A stretch of DNA of 64,000 bases from Plantactinospora sp. BC1 (GCF_003030345.1 NZ_CP028158.1:5890001-5954000); one strand, 5' to 3'. Shown: positions 32,699-41,424, numbered from the stretch's first letter. The notes: generated by a model not told the origin, from the sequence alone. Numbers and translations: made by a program.

Positions 32699-33874
32699 TC
32701 AGCCGAGCGTGGAGCCGAACACCTCGTCGCGGACGGCGTCCAGCGCCACCCGGAGGGCACCGCGCAGCACCGGCTCGTCGGTCAGCTCGGTGGGCACCAC
32801 CCGGGGTGTGACCAGGGTGATCGCGGCGACCTCGTGCTGCACCCGCTCGGCCAGCGCGGTGCCGCCGGCCTGGCCGACCTCGCCGGCCAGCACCACCAGC
32901 GGCGGGTCGAGCACCACGCAACTGCTCGCCACGCCGAGCGCCAGCCGCCGGGCCACCTCGTCGAGCACCGGCCCGCCCTCGGTGCCGGCCGCGATGGCGG
33001 CCCGGATCGCGTCCGCCGCCGAGCCGGCCCGGAAGCCGTGTTCCCGGGCCACCGCGCGGACCGCGTCGGAGCCGGCGAGCTGCCCGAACGCCGGCTTCGC
33101 CCGCCGGGAGGCGTCCCGGGGAATGGGAGCGCCGGGCACCGGCAGGTAGCCGATCTCGCCGGCCGCGCCGGTGCTGCCGTGGTGCAGCCGCCCGTTCAGC
33201 ACGATGGCCAGGCCGACGCCGACGCCGAGCCAGACCAGCACGAAGTCGTCCACCCCACGCGCCGCGCCGGACTCCGCCTCGGCGACCGCGGCCAGGTTGA
33301 CGTCGTTCTCGAAGACCACCGGGGTGTCCAGGTCCTCGCGGAGCGCGGCGAGCAGTCCCCGGTGCCAGCGGGGCAGGTTGAAGGCGAAGGTGATGTCGCC
33401 GGTGGCCGGGTCGACCAGGCCGGGCGTGCCGAGCACCACCCGGCGTACCGTCGACAGCTGGGCCCCGGCGTCGCTCGCCGCCTGCACCACCGCGTTGTGC
33501 ACGACGCCCACCGGGTCGTCGGTGTCCCGGGTGGACTGTTCCACCCGTCCGATCACCTCGCCGGTGATGTCGGCACAGGCCGCCACCACCCGGTCCTGTT
33601 CCACGTCGACCCCGACCACGTGCGCGGTGCCCGGCCGTACGGCGTAGAGCTGCGCGTTCGGGCCGCGCCCGCCGGCCTGCTCGCCGACCCGGCTGACCAG
33701 CCCGCGCTCCTCCAGGCGTTCCACCAGTTGGGACGCGGTGACCTTGGACAACCCGGTCAGCTCGCCCAACTGGGCGCGGGTGAGCGGCCCCCGCGCGAGC
33801 AGCAGCTCCAGCGCCGCCCGGTCGTTGAGCGCGCGGAGCAGGCGGGGTGTGCCAGGTAGCCGGGTGCTCGCCAT
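32699..33874 (-). CDS. ROK-family transcriptional regulator
   Basis: A 391-residue protein with an N-terminal winged helix (PLTRAQLGELTGLSKVTASQ) and a C-terminal ROK/actin-ATPase fold (VVGVDVEQDRVVAAC, WLGVGVGLAIVLNGRLHHG, AGEIGYLPVPG). The zinc motif CxCGxxGC found in most ROK kinases and repressors is missing; SRRAKPAFGQ stands at that place, so sugar binding may differ. It is divergent to a GH3 beta-N-acetylhexosaminidase, with a candidate operator between them, which suggests control by an amino sugar or wall fragment (inference). Its Shine-Dalgarno region is duplicated. Confidence 0.87.
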   Translation of the reverse strand: MASTRLPGTPRLLRALNDRAALELLLARGPLTRAQLGELTGLSKVTASQLVERLEERGLVSRVGEQAGGRGPNAQLYAVRPGTAHVVGVDVEQDRVVAACADITGEVIGRVEQSTRDTDDPVGVVHNAVVQAASDAGAQLSTVRRVVLGTPGLVDPATGDITFAFNLPRWHRGLLAALREDLDTPVVFENDVNLAAVAEAESGAARGVDDFVLVWLGVGVGLAIVLNGRLHHGSTGAAGEIGYLPVPGAPIPRDASRRAKPAFGQLAGSDAVRAVAREHGFRAGSAADAIRAAIAAGTEGGPVLDEVARRLALGVASSCVVLDPPLVVLAGEVGQAGGTALAERVQHEVAAITLVTPRVVPTELTDEPVLRGALRVALDAVRDEVFGSTLG

Positions 33875-33877
33875 GCA

Positions 33878-33908
33878 GTGTCCCTCTTGTTGCGGTGTCC
33901 CTCTTGTT
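33878..33908 (-). repeat. Duplicated Shine-Dalgarno segment, 14-bp direct repeat
   Basis: The 14-bp string GTGTCCCTCTTGTT (plus strand) occurs at 33878 and 33895. On the minus strand each copy supplies AAGAGGGAC; only the nearer one is at working distance from the ROK gene ATG. Confidence 0.75.
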
Positions 33909-33924
33909 TAAGAAGCTTTCCTAA
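33907..33924. promoter_or_regulatory. Candidate ROK operator between the ROK and GH3 genes
   Basis: TTTAAGAAGCTTTCCTAA is an AT-rich, partly palindromic element centred on AAGCTT, in the divergent gap of an otherwise very GC-rich region. It resembles ROK/NagC-type operators upstream of actinomycete glycosidase genes. The assignment rests on position and base composition. Confidence 0.5.
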
Positions 33925-34070
33925 TAGCTAGGCTAACCTTCGTGGGAGTAGCCGTAGCGTAATGGTCCGGTGCGGCCGGAGTGTTAAGCCGATCCGGCAG
34001 CGCTTGGCCCCGAGATGGTCCACCCCGGTGCGACACTCGGAGCCGGGAAAAGGGCCGAAGGGGGAGGAAC

Positions 34071-35522
34071 GTGCCGACCGATCCAGGAATCCGCCGGCTG
34101 GTGCTGGGTACGCTGCTCGCCGCCTTCCCCGGAACCAGCCCGCCCGGCTGGGCCCTCGACCTGCTCGCCGAGGGGCTGGCCGGGCACACCCTGTTCGGCC
34201 GGAACATCGACCACCCCGACCAGGTCGCCGCCACCACCGCCGCGCTGCGCCAGGCCCGGCCGGACGTGCTGATCGCGATCGACGAGGAGGGCGGCGACGT
34301 CACCCGGCTGGCGCACGCCACCGGCAGCCCCTATCCGGGCAACGCCGCGCTCGGCGCGGTGCACGACGTCGGGCTCACCGAGCGGGTCTACCACGCGATC
34401 GGCAACGACCTGGTGGCGGTCGGGGTCAACCTCGACCTCGCGCCCACCGTCGACGTCAACACCGCCGACGACAACCCGATCATCGGTACCCGGGCGTTCG
34501 GCGCCGACCCGGCCCGGGTCGCCGCGCACGCCGCCGCCGCGGTCACCGGGCTCCAGTCCGCCGGGGTGGCCGCCTGCGCCAAGCACTTCCCCGGGCACGG
34601 CGCCACGGTCGCCGACTCGCACCTCGAACTGCCCACCGTGGACGTACCGGTGGAGCTGCTCCGGGCCCGCGACCTGCCGCCCTTCGCGGCGGTGATCGAC
34701 GCGGGCAGCAGGGCGATCATGACCGCCCACATCCGGGTGCCCGCGCTCACCGGGGACGACCCGGCCACCTTCAGCCCCGCCGTGCTGGGCGACCTGCTCC
34801 GGGGCGAATACGGCTTCACCGGGGTGGTGCTGACCGACGCGCTGGAGATGAGGGGTGCGGCGGTGGCCGCCGGTGGCGTCGGTCCGGGCGCGGTCCGGGC
34901 GCTGGCCGCCGGTGCGGACCTGCTCTGCATCGGCGCCCAGGTCGACGCCGAGCTGGTCGAGCTGGTGGTCGCGGAGATCGTCGCGGCCCTGGGCGACGGG
35001 CGCCTCGACCGGGCCCGGGTCGAGCAGGCCGCCGAGCGGACCGCCGCACTCGCCGCGTGGACCCGGGCCGTCGCGCCGGTCCGGGCCGCCGGAACAGATC
35101 TCGGGTACGCCGCCGCGCGCCGCGCCGTACGGGTCGAGGGGAGCCTCGACGGGCTCACCGCACCGCTGGTGGTGCAGCTCCTCGCCGCCTCCACCATCGC
35201 CGAGGGGCGGGTGCCGTGGGGGCTCGGGCCACACCTGAACGGCACCGAACAGCTCCGGGTCGTCGCCGCCGAGACCGACGCGGCCACGCTCCGGGACCGG
35301 GCCGCCGGACGCCCGATCGTGCTGGTCGGCCGGCACCTGCACCGGCTCCCCGGCGGACCCGAACTGGTCGAGGCGCTGGCCGGCAGCCATCCGGTGACCG
35401 TGGTGGAGATGGGTTGGCCCTCCGGCTGGCGCCCCGTGGGCGTACGCGCCTTCGTCACCACGTACGGCGCCAGCCACGCCAACGGTCGGGCCGCCGCCGA
35501 GGCCCTGCGCCTCGCTCCCTAG
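34071..35522 (+). CDS. GH3 beta-N-acetylhexosaminidase (NagZ-like)
   Basis: A 483-residue glycoside hydrolase family 3 protein. The GTG at 34071 follows GGGGAGGAAC. It has the NagZ-type signatures IDEEGGDVTRL, KHFPGHGATVADSHLELP (the His/Asp acid-base loop) and GVVLTDALEM with the nucleophile Asp. The C-terminal 150 residues form an extra alpha/beta domain. No signal peptide is visible, so it likely acts in the cytoplasm on imported GlcNAc-anhydroMurNAc or chitobiose-type fragments. It is divergent to a ROK regulator and near a secreted amidase, which fits cell-wall recycling. Confidence 0.88.
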   Translation: MPTDPGIRRLVLGTLLAAFPGTSPPGWALDLLAEGLAGHTLFGRNIDHPDQVAATTAALRQARPDVLIAIDEEGGDVTRLAHATGSPYPGNAALGAVHDVGLTERVYHAIGNDLVAVGVNLDLAPTVDVNTADDNPIIGTRAFGADPARVAAHAAAAVTGLQSAGVAACAKHFPGHGATVADSHLELPTVDVPVELLRARDLPPFAAVIDAGSRAIMTAHIRVPALTGDDPATFSPAVLGDLLRGEYGFTGVVLTDALEMRGAAVAAGGVGPGAVRALAAGADLLCIGAQVDAELVELVVAEIVAALGDGRLDRARVEQAAERTAALAAWTRAVAPVRAAGTDLGYAAARRAVRVEGSLDGLTAPLVVQLLAASTIAEGRVPWGLGPHLNGTEQLRVVAAETDAATLRDRAAGRPIVLVGRHLHRLPGGPELVEALAGSHPVTVVEMGWPSGWRPVGVRAFVTTYGASHANGRAAAEALRLAP

Positions 35523-35863
35523 CCATATCTTGATCCATACCAGGTCAAATCCGCCGAACGGCCAGTTCGGACGAGGCCGCCGCAGGCTTGTCCGGGCTGG
35601 CACGCATACGTAGCGTTACCGGCACCGCCAACGGCGTCACCATCGGACCTCGGCCTGGGAGAGGACGCGGACCGTGGACCCCGGCGCGGGTCCACGGTTC
35701 GCGGATGACGCCCCCGGCGCGGGTCCACGGTCCCCGGACGACGCCCCGGGCGCGGGTCCACGGTCCCCGGATGACGCCCCGGGCGCCGGCCCACGGTCCG
35801 CGGATGACGCCCCGGACGCTCGCGTCCGGTGGACAGCACCCGGGCGGGGCCGCTTCGATCTCA
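35523..35863. other. Non-coding stretch with hairpin and minisatellite
   Basis: No credible gene is seen between the GH3 stop and the pectate lyase promoter. Open frames exist on both strands only because the 33-bp repeat keeps frame. The stretch begins with an AT-richer segment (about 35523-35555), then a perfect 11-bp hairpin at 35671-35698 (ACCGTGGACCC with its complement) that could terminate GH3 transcription, and the repeat array. Confidence 0.65.
35674..35820 (+). repeat. 33-bp minisatellite, four full copies plus a partial
   Basis: Units begin at 35674, 35707, 35740, 35773 and (partial) 35806, most of them starting GACGCCCC and centred on GCGCGGGTCCACGG. The spacing is exactly 33 bp throughout. 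The copies differ by a few substitutions. If read, each unit would give an 11-residue repeat in any frame. Confidence 0.9.
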
Positions 35864-35892
35864 TTGACGAACGTCGGTGTGCGACCTATCGT
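35864..35892 (+). promoter_or_regulatory. Sigma-70-type promoter of the pectate lyase gene
   Basis: TTGACG at 35864 and TATCGT at 35887 are separated by 17 bp, a near-consensus housekeeping promoter. The expected start point is about 35899, just before a LacI-type operator. This gives an untranslated leader of about 150 nt. Confidence 0.7.
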
Positions 35893-35900
35893 GGATCGCA

Positions 35901-35914
35901 GGAAAGCGCTTTCC
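35901..35914. promoter_or_regulatory. LacI/CebR-type operator of the pectate lyase gene
   Basis: GGAAAGCGCTTTCC is a perfect 14-bp palindrome with the central GCGC of LacI-family (CebR-like) operators. It would cover the first transcribed bases, an effective place for repression. No lacI gene is adjacent, so the regulator is encoded elsewhere. Confidence 0.7.
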
Positions 35915-36050
35915 CGCCTCCGCCCGATCCGTACCGGCCACCCGGGCGGAGGCACCTCTCTCCGCCGAGCGCACCGCGCCCGCACCGCCCGTCCCCCGCC
36001 ACGCCCGCGTCGCCCGGGTGGCGACGCGTACCGAGAAACCGAGAACCCAG

Positions 36051-37178
36051 ATGACACCTCGACACCTCGGCGCCCCGCGCCCCGGACCCGTCGCCGGACC
36101 CGCCGCCCATCGGTCCCGTACCGCCCCGTCCCGTCCCGCCACCCGTCGCAGTCCGCTCGCCCGGCACCGGGGCAGGGTCGCCGCCGGCCTGGTCGGGGTA
36201 CTCGGCCTGGCCCTGCCCGGTGCCGCCGGACCGGCCCAGGCCGGGGCGTACGACCGGACCGCCACGACGGGAAACGCGACGATCCTCTGTACGGACGCCC
36301 CGATCGGGTTCGCCTCGGTCAACGCCCTCGGCTTCAACGGCACCACCGGCGGCGCGGGCGGTCCGACGGTGACCGTGACCACGGCCGCCGCGCTGGAGGA
36401 CTACGCCGGGCGGGCCGGGCCCTTCGTCATCCGGATCTCCGGTCGGATCCAGCTCGACGACATGGTGACCGTGGTGGCGAACAAGAGCATCCTCGGCGTC
36501 GGCAGCACCGCCGAGATCACCGGCGGCGGCCTCCAGATGGGCTCCACCACCCGGCCGGGCAACAACGTGATCATCCGGAACATCCGGTTCACCGGCGCCG
36601 AGGACGACTCGATCAGCGTCACCAACAAGGCCCACCACGTCTGGATCGACCACAACGACCTCTCCGACGGCTACGACGGGCTGCTCGACATCAAGCGGGA
36701 GTCGGACTACGTCACGGTCTCCTGGAACCGGTTCCACCAGCACAGCAAGTCGTCGCTGGTCGGGCACTCCGACACGTACACCGCCGACGTGGGGAAGCTG
36801 CGGGTGACGTACCACCACAACTTCTTCGACGGCACGGACCAGCGGCATCCCCGGGTGAGGTTCGCGGACCCGGTGCACGTCTTCAACAACTACTACCGGA
36901 ACAACGCGCTCTACGGCATCGCCTCCACCGAGAACGCCGGCCTGATGGTCGAGGGCAACTACTTCGAGAACGTGGCCCACCCGATCTACGTCGGATACGA
37001 CAAGAGCGGCCCCGGCCGGGTCGTCGAGCGCAACAACCTCTACGTCAACTCGGGCGCCCCGCAGACCGCCGGCACGGTGGTCGAGCCGCGCGGCTTCTAT
37101 CCGTACACCGTGGACCCGCCGGCCAGCGTGCCGGGCACCGTGTCGGGCGGAGTCGGCGTGGGCAAGGTCTGCGGCTGA
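36051..37178 (+). CDS. Secreted pectate lyase, polysaccharide lyase family 1
   Basis: A 375-residue secreted enzyme. The ATG at 36051 has only a weak ribosome site. A long, Arg-rich N-region precedes the hydrophobic core RVAAGLVGVLGLALPGA and a cleavage site near PAQAGAYD. The mature part is a parallel beta-helix with the PL1 motifs HHVWIDHNDLSDGYDGLLDI (calcium-binding Asp), DYVTVSWNRFH and DQRHPRVRFADPVHVFNNYY with the catalytic Arg. It cleaves polygalacturonate by beta-elimination outside the cell. Expression is probably induced through the LacI-type operator at 35901. Plant-polymer use fits a soil or plant-associated actinomycete. Confidence 0.92.
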   Translation: MTPRHLGAPRPGPVAGPAAHRSRTAPSRPATRRSPLARHRGRVAAGLVGVLGLALPGAAGPAQAGAYDRTATTGNATILCTDAPIGFASVNALGFNGTTGGAGGPTVTVTTAAALEDYAGRAGPFVIRISGRIQLDDMVTVVANKSILGVGSTAEITGGGLQMGSTTRPGNNVIIRNIRFTGAEDDSISVTNKAHHVWIDHNDLSDGYDGLLDIKRESDYVTVSWNRFHQHSKSSLVGHSDTYTADVGKLRVTYHHNFFDGTDQRHPRVRFADPVHVFNNYYRNNALYGIASTENAGLMVEGNYFENVAHPIYVGYDKSGPGRVVERNNLYVNSGAPQTAGTVVEPRGFYPYTVDPPASVPGTVSGGVGVGKVCG

Positions 37179-37209
37179 GCCGGACGGTCCGATTCAGACG
37201 GTCGCCGGG

Positions 37210-37890
37210 TCACGGGGACGTCGGCTGGTCCGCCCGCTCCAGCCCGTAGGCGGACCAGCCACGGTCGTCGAACCCGGCGGCCTCGGCGACCCGGGCCGAG
37301 GCGAGGTTGCCGGGATCGTGCAGGTAGGTCGGCACCGCACCCTCGTCCAGCACCCGGCGGGCCGCCTGCGCCACGAGCCGACGCGCCAGCCCCCGTCCCC
37401 GGCCCGCCGGCTCGGTGCCGACGGCGATCTCGTGCCCGTAGCCGTCGTGCCGCTTGATGCCCACCCCGGCGAGATAGCCGCCGTCCGAGTCCCGCACCAC
37501 CAGCACCTCGCCGCCGAACGGCCGCAGCCACGGCGGCACCACCTCGTCCCCGGCGTCGACCCACTCACCGCCGTCCGGCAGCGGCGCCGGGGCGAGCGTG
37601 AAGCGGAACACCGCCCGGTAGCCCACCCAGCCGGGCAGGTCGAGCACGGTGGGGAGTTCGGCCAGCAGCGCCGCGACCGGCCGGGCACCGAGCGCGCGTA
37701 CGGCGGCGACCCGGTCCGGCGGCACCGAGAGTACGACCCCGAGCGAGTTGCCGATCCCGACGACCGGATGCGGCTCGCCGTCCCAGCCCGGTTGGATCCG
37801 GCGCTCGGAGCCGACCACGTCCAGCGCCCCGCCGGCCGGCCACTGGCCCAGCCAGGTCACCAGATGGTGGTGCAGCCGCTGGTCGAGCAT
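37210..37890 (-). CDS. GNAT-family N-acetyltransferase
   Basis: A protein of about 226 residues whose C-terminal half is a GNAT domain: VLVVRDSDGGYLAGVGIKRH, the acetyl-CoA loop VGTEPAGRGRGLARRLVAQA, and LASARVAEAAGF. The N-terminal half is another alpha/beta region without a clear motif, perhaps a degenerate GNAT repeat. The start is uncertain: the ATG at 37890 fits the domain boundary, while a GTG at 37968 would add 26 residues. The acceptor substrate is unknown. Confidence 0.78.
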   Translation of the reverse strand: MLDQRLHHHLVTWLGQWPAGGALDVVGSERRIQPGWDGEPHPVVGIGNSLGVVLSVPPDRVAAVRALGARPVAALLAELPTVLDLPGWVGYRAVFRFTLAPAPLPDGGEWVDAGDEVVPPWLRPFGGEVLVVRDSDGGYLAGVGIKRHDGYGHEIAVGTEPAGRGRGLARRLVAQAARRVLDEGAVPTYLHDPGNLASARVAEAAGFDDRGWSAYGLERADQPTSP

Positions 37891-38244
37891 CCACCCGCCC
37901 CCGATCGCCCTCCGGCCCGACAGGCCCGCCCGGACATCCCGATGTCGACGAAGATTATCAATGGTCACCGACCCGCTGCCGCCGAGGTGGACGACCGGGC
38001 GACCCGACCGGCCGAAGTGGAGACCGCCGGATGTGGGGATCGCCGGGGCCTTTGATCAGCAGGCCAACCGCCCGGGAGCGGCCAAAAAGGTGATCTTCGT
38101 TCAAACCGGGGGTTGAGGCATCACACCGGGCGCTGCTAGCGTGCGCCGGGTACTCAAAGATCGTGGATGCGACCCAGGGCGCCCACGACGCCAGAACCTG
38201 GCGAGTAGTCGATCAATCGCCTCCGACCGGCACGGGACGGTGTA
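37891..38244. other. Intergenic region between GNAT and cvnA
   Basis: It holds the possible 5' extension of the GNAT gene (to 37968), an AT-richer patch around 37950-37962 and the cvnA promoter at 38113. No other gene is seen. Confidence 0.6.
38113..38142 (+). promoter_or_regulatory. Probable promoter of the conservon
   Basis: TTGAGG at 38113 and TAGCGT at 38137, separated by 18 bp, lie about 100 bp upstream of cvnA. TAGCGT fits the actinobacterial TANNNT -10 pattern. Confidence 0.5.
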
Positions 38245-40944
38245 ATGGGCTTTCGTGCTTCGCGCCTGCGTACCAAGGTTGTCGCCCTGCTGCTCACCCT
38301 CACCGCGCTCTGGGCGTTCGGCGCATGGGTGACGCTGCGCGACGGGTTCAACCTGGTCTGGGTGCAGACCCTGGAGGCCCAGGTGTACGCGCCGACCGAG
38401 CCGCTGATCCTGAACCTCCAGAACGAGCGGCGGCAGTCGCTGAGATATCTGGGCACGGTGCAGGCACCGGCCGGGGAAACGCTGGAGACCGAGCGCCGCA
38501 AGGTGCGCGCGGACGTGGCGATCTTCCGGGCCGAGACCGGGAAATGGTTCACCAGGCTGGCGGCGCGGCCGGAACTCGAACGACGGGTCGACGAGGCGCT
38601 GGCCAAGCTCGACGGGCTGACCGCCGTCCGGGAGGCGGTCGACGCCCGCCGCATCGACCGGCTGGCCGCCGCGCAGGCGTTCACCGACGCGATCGCGGCG
38701 ATCTTCCGGATGTACGGCTCGTTGGGCAACCTCGACGCCGGTGACATCGACCGCCGCGTCGAGAACCTGATCAGGTTCACCAGGTCGCGAGAGCTGGCCT
38801 CCCAGGTCGACGCGCTGCTGGTCGGCGCGTACGCCGCCAACCGGATCAGCCCGGCCGAGCACACCCGGGTGATCCAACTGATCGGGACCGAGCGGCTGAT
38901 CGCCGACGAGGCGATGGCCGAGCTGCCCCGGGCCGACCAGGAGCGCTACCGGCAGGCGCTCCAGCAGGGGCCACTCGCCCGGCTGCGCGCGGTCGAGGAC
39001 CGGATAGTCCTGAATGGACGACCGAACGGCCGCCCCGCGGTATCGGCCGACGAGTGGCGGGGCACCATCGACCCCGGGCTACAGGAACTGCTCCGGTTGC
39101 AGATCGCCGGCGGTGACGAGGTGGTCAAGGCCGCCACCCCCGGCGCGATCGGGACCATCCTGCGGATGCTGGTGATGTCCATCCTCGGCCTGGTCGCCGT
39201 GGTCATCTCGGTGAACACCGCACGGTCGCTGGTGCGCCAGCTCGAAGGGCTCCGCCAGGCGGCGCTCAAGCTCGCCAACGAGCGGCTGCCGGACCTGGTC
39301 GGCCGGCTCGGCCGGGGCGAGACGGTCGACGTCGGCACGGACGCGCCGCCGCTGCGGGCCGGCCCGGACGAGATCGGGCAGGTGGCCCAGGCGTTCAACG
39401 TCGCTCAGGAGACCGCCGTACGCACCGCCGTGGAGCAGGCCGAGCTGCGCCGCAGCGTCCGGGACATCTTCCTCAGCCTGGCCCGGCGTACCCAGGCGCT
39501 GATCCACCGGCAACTCACCCTGCTGGACGCGATGGAGCGCCGGGAGAACGACCCCGAGGAGTTGGAGGACCTGTTCCGGGTGGACCACCTGGCCACCCGG
39601 ATGCGCCGCAACGCGGAGAACCTGATCGTGCTCTCCGGCTCGACACCGGGCCGGGCCTGGCGGCGCAACGTCCCGATGATCGACGTACTGCGGGGCGCGG
39701 TCGCCGAGGTGGAGGACTACGCCCGGGTGACCGTACTCCCGGTCGGTGCCGTGGACCTCGCCGGCCGGGCGGTCGGCGACGTGATCCACCTGATCGCGGA
39801 GCTGGTCGAGAACGCGCTCTCCTTCTCTCCCCCGCACACCGCGGTGCAGGTCAGCGGTCAACTGGTCGCCAACGGCTACGCCGTGGAGATCGAGGACCGG
39901 GGCCTCGGCATGAGCAGCGACGACCGGGCCGCCGCCAACGAGCGGATCGCCACCCAGCACGAGTTCACCCTCACCGGCGGTGCCGCCCAGCTCGGCCTGT
40001 ACGTGGTCAGCCGGCTCACCGAGCGGCACGGCATACGGGTCCGGCTGAAGGAGTCGCCGTACGGCGGCACCACGGCGGTGGTACTGCTCCCGTTGAACCT
40101 GATCACCGACCGCAGCGCGGAGGGTGAGCCGACCGCCGGCGCGATGCCGGTGGAGCGGCTCGCCGCGAGCGCGATCGGCGGCAGCGTACGCCGACCCGCC
40201 GTGCGGGAACTCGACCGGTCGCCGGAGCGGGAGTCGACGGGCCCGTCCGGTTGGGAGCCGGGTCGCGAGTCGGTGCAGCGTACGGGCCGGGAGCCCGGCG
40301 CGGATCCGGCGCAGGAGTCGCGCCGGGGACCCGAGTGGCCGAGCGCCGGAGGCTCGCTCGGCACACCGGGACGGCCGGCGGGCGCACCGCCGAAGCCGGA
40401 CCTGGCACCACCGGCCCCGGACCTCGTACCCCGGAACTCCGGCCTGCCGCCCCTCGGGCTGGACCGAGGCTCCGCCCGGCCGCAGGCCGGCGCCGCGCCG
40501 GACGCCACGGCGTTCCCTGGGCCGGCCGGACCGGCGACACGGCCCGGACCCGTCTCCGGCGCCTCCGCGCCCGCACCGTCCGATGTGGTCGCCCCGGGAC
40601 CCGGGCCGGTCCCCGGCGGCGCACCGGCGGCCGGTGGCGGGGCGTCCGCGTCGACCGGCTCCTCCGTGCCACCGGCCGGATCGGGCCGGGTGAGCGGATC
40701 GGCCTCGCTGACCCCGTCCGGGCTGCCGGTCCGGGTCCGGCAGGCGAACCTCGCCGCGCCGCTGCGCGACGGTGACGACCGGCCCGAACCGGAGCCGGCG
40801 GAGGAACAAGCCCCCCGTACTCCTGAACAGATCCGCCGGATGATGAGTTCCTATCAATCGGGCACCCGGCGCGGACGGTCCGACGCCGCGCGCCCGCTGG
40901 ACGACGGTGGTGGCGCCACCGGCTCGGCTCCGCCCGAGGCGTGA
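38245..40944 (+). CDS. cvnA: Conservon sensor: nitrate/nitrite-sensor-type histidine kinase-like protein
   Basis: An 899-residue membrane protein. A helix at about residues 12-32 and a second at about 305-325 enclose an extracytoplasmic NIT-type helical sensor domain. A HAMP segment follows, then a dimerisation-like region (FRVDHLATRMRRNAENLIVL) without a clear phospho-histidine box, and an HATPase domain with N-box AELVENALSFSPP, G1 EIEDRGLGMS and G2 AQLGLYVVSRLTERHG. The last 290 residues are a Pro/Gly/Arg-rich disordered tail. In conservons, CvnA-D form a membrane complex likened to eukaryotic G-protein-coupled signalling. The genes cvnB, cvnC and cvnD follow in order. Confidence 0.92.
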   Translation: MGFRASRLRTKVVALLLTLTALWAFGAWVTLRDGFNLVWVQTLEAQVYAPTEPLILNLQNERRQSLRYLGTVQAPAGETLETERRKVRADVAIFRAETGKWFTRLAARPELERRVDEALAKLDGLTAVREAVDARRIDRLAAAQAFTDAIAAIFRMYGSLGNLDAGDIDRRVENLIRFTRSRELASQVDALLVGAYAANRISPAEHTRVIQLIGTERLIADEAMAELPRADQERYRQALQQGPLARLRAVEDRIVLNGRPNGRPAVSADEWRGTIDPGLQELLRLQIAGGDEVVKAATPGAIGTILRMLVMSILGLVAVVISVNTARSLVRQLEGLRQAALKLANERLPDLVGRLGRGETVDVGTDAPPLRAGPDEIGQVAQAFNVAQETAVRTAVEQAELRRSVRDIFLSLARRTQALIHRQLTLLDAMERRENDPEELEDLFRVDHLATRMRRNAENLIVLSGSTPGRAWRRNVPMIDVLRGAVAEVEDYARVTVLPVGAVDLAGRAVGDVIHLIAELVENALSFSPPHTAVQVSGQLVANGYAVEIEDRGLGMSSDDRAAANERIATQHEFTLTGGAAQLGLYVVSRLTERHGIRVRLKESPYGGTTAVVLLPLNLITDRSAEGEPTAGAMPVERLAASAIGGSVRRPAVRELDRSPERESTGPSGWEPGRESVQRTGREPGADPAQESRRGPEWPSAGGSLGTPGRPAGAPPKPDLAPPAPDLVPRNSGLPPLGLDRGSARPQAGAAPDATAFPGPAGPATRPGPVSGASAPAPSDVVAPGPGPVPGGAPAAGGGASASTGSSVPPAGSGRVSGSASLTPSGLPVRVRQANLAAPLRDGDDRPEPEPAEEQAPRTPEQIRRMMSSYQSGTRRGRSDAARPLDDGGGATGSAPPEA

Positions 40945-40995
40945 CCGTCATCGTCTCCGATGTGGAGAGTCACCGGTAGAGAGAGGGACCAACCC

Positions 40996-41415
40996 GTGCA
41001 GAAGACAGCGTCGAACCTCGACCTGACCTGGTTGCTCGACGACCTGGTCGGTCGGGTGAAACAGACCCAGCACGCCATCCTGCTCTCCGTCGACGGGCTG
41101 CTGATGGCCTCGTCGCGGGAGTTGGAGCGGGACGACGCGGAACACCTGGCCGCGGTGGCCTCCGGCGTGCAGAGCCTGGCCCGGGGTGCCGGCAAGCGGT
41201 TCGGCGGCGGGCCGGTGCAGCAGACCATCATCGAGATGCGCTCGGCGTTCCTGTTCGTGACCGCGGCCGGGCACGGCGCCTGTCTCGCCGTACTCGCGTC
41301 GGAGGACGCGGACGTCGGCCTGATCGCGTACGAGATGGCGATGCTGGTGACCCGGGCCGGTAAGTACCTCGCGTCGAGCAGCCGGGCACCTGACGCGCCG
41401 GTCCAGCGGCAGTGA
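40996..41415 (+). CDS. cvnB: Conservon roadblock/LC7 protein
   Basis: A 139-residue roadblock/LC7-fold protein starting at the GTG at 40996 after AGAGAGGGACC. Features are NLDLTWLLDDLVGRV, HAILLSVDGLLMASS and CLAVLASEDADVGLIAYEM, the MglB-like pattern. MglB proteins act as GTPase-activating partners, and CvnB likely regulates the CvnD GTPase. Confidence 0.93.
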   Translation: MQKTASNLDLTWLLDDLVGRVKQTQHAILLSVDGLLMASSRELERDDAEHLAAVASGVQSLARGAGKRFGGGPVQQTIIEMRSAFLFVTAAGHGACLAVLASEDADVGLIAYEMAMLVTRAGKYLASSSRAPDAPVQRQ

Positions 41416-41424
41416 TCCCCGGCC

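Noticed and set aside
30896-33859. A 987-codon open frame on the plus strand
   Set aside because: It lies opposite the amidase and ROK genes, has no recognisable domain and is the usual high-GC antisense shadow.
35637-35864. Minus-strand 75-residue repeat peptide
   Set aside because: Same cause: repeat periodicity keeps the frame open. Composition is only Arg, Pro, Gly, Ala and Ser.
35588-37249. Repeat protein reading through the minisatellite
   Set aside because: The frame is open only because the repeat unit is 33 bp. There is no ribosome site, and downstream it runs out of frame with the pectate lyase.
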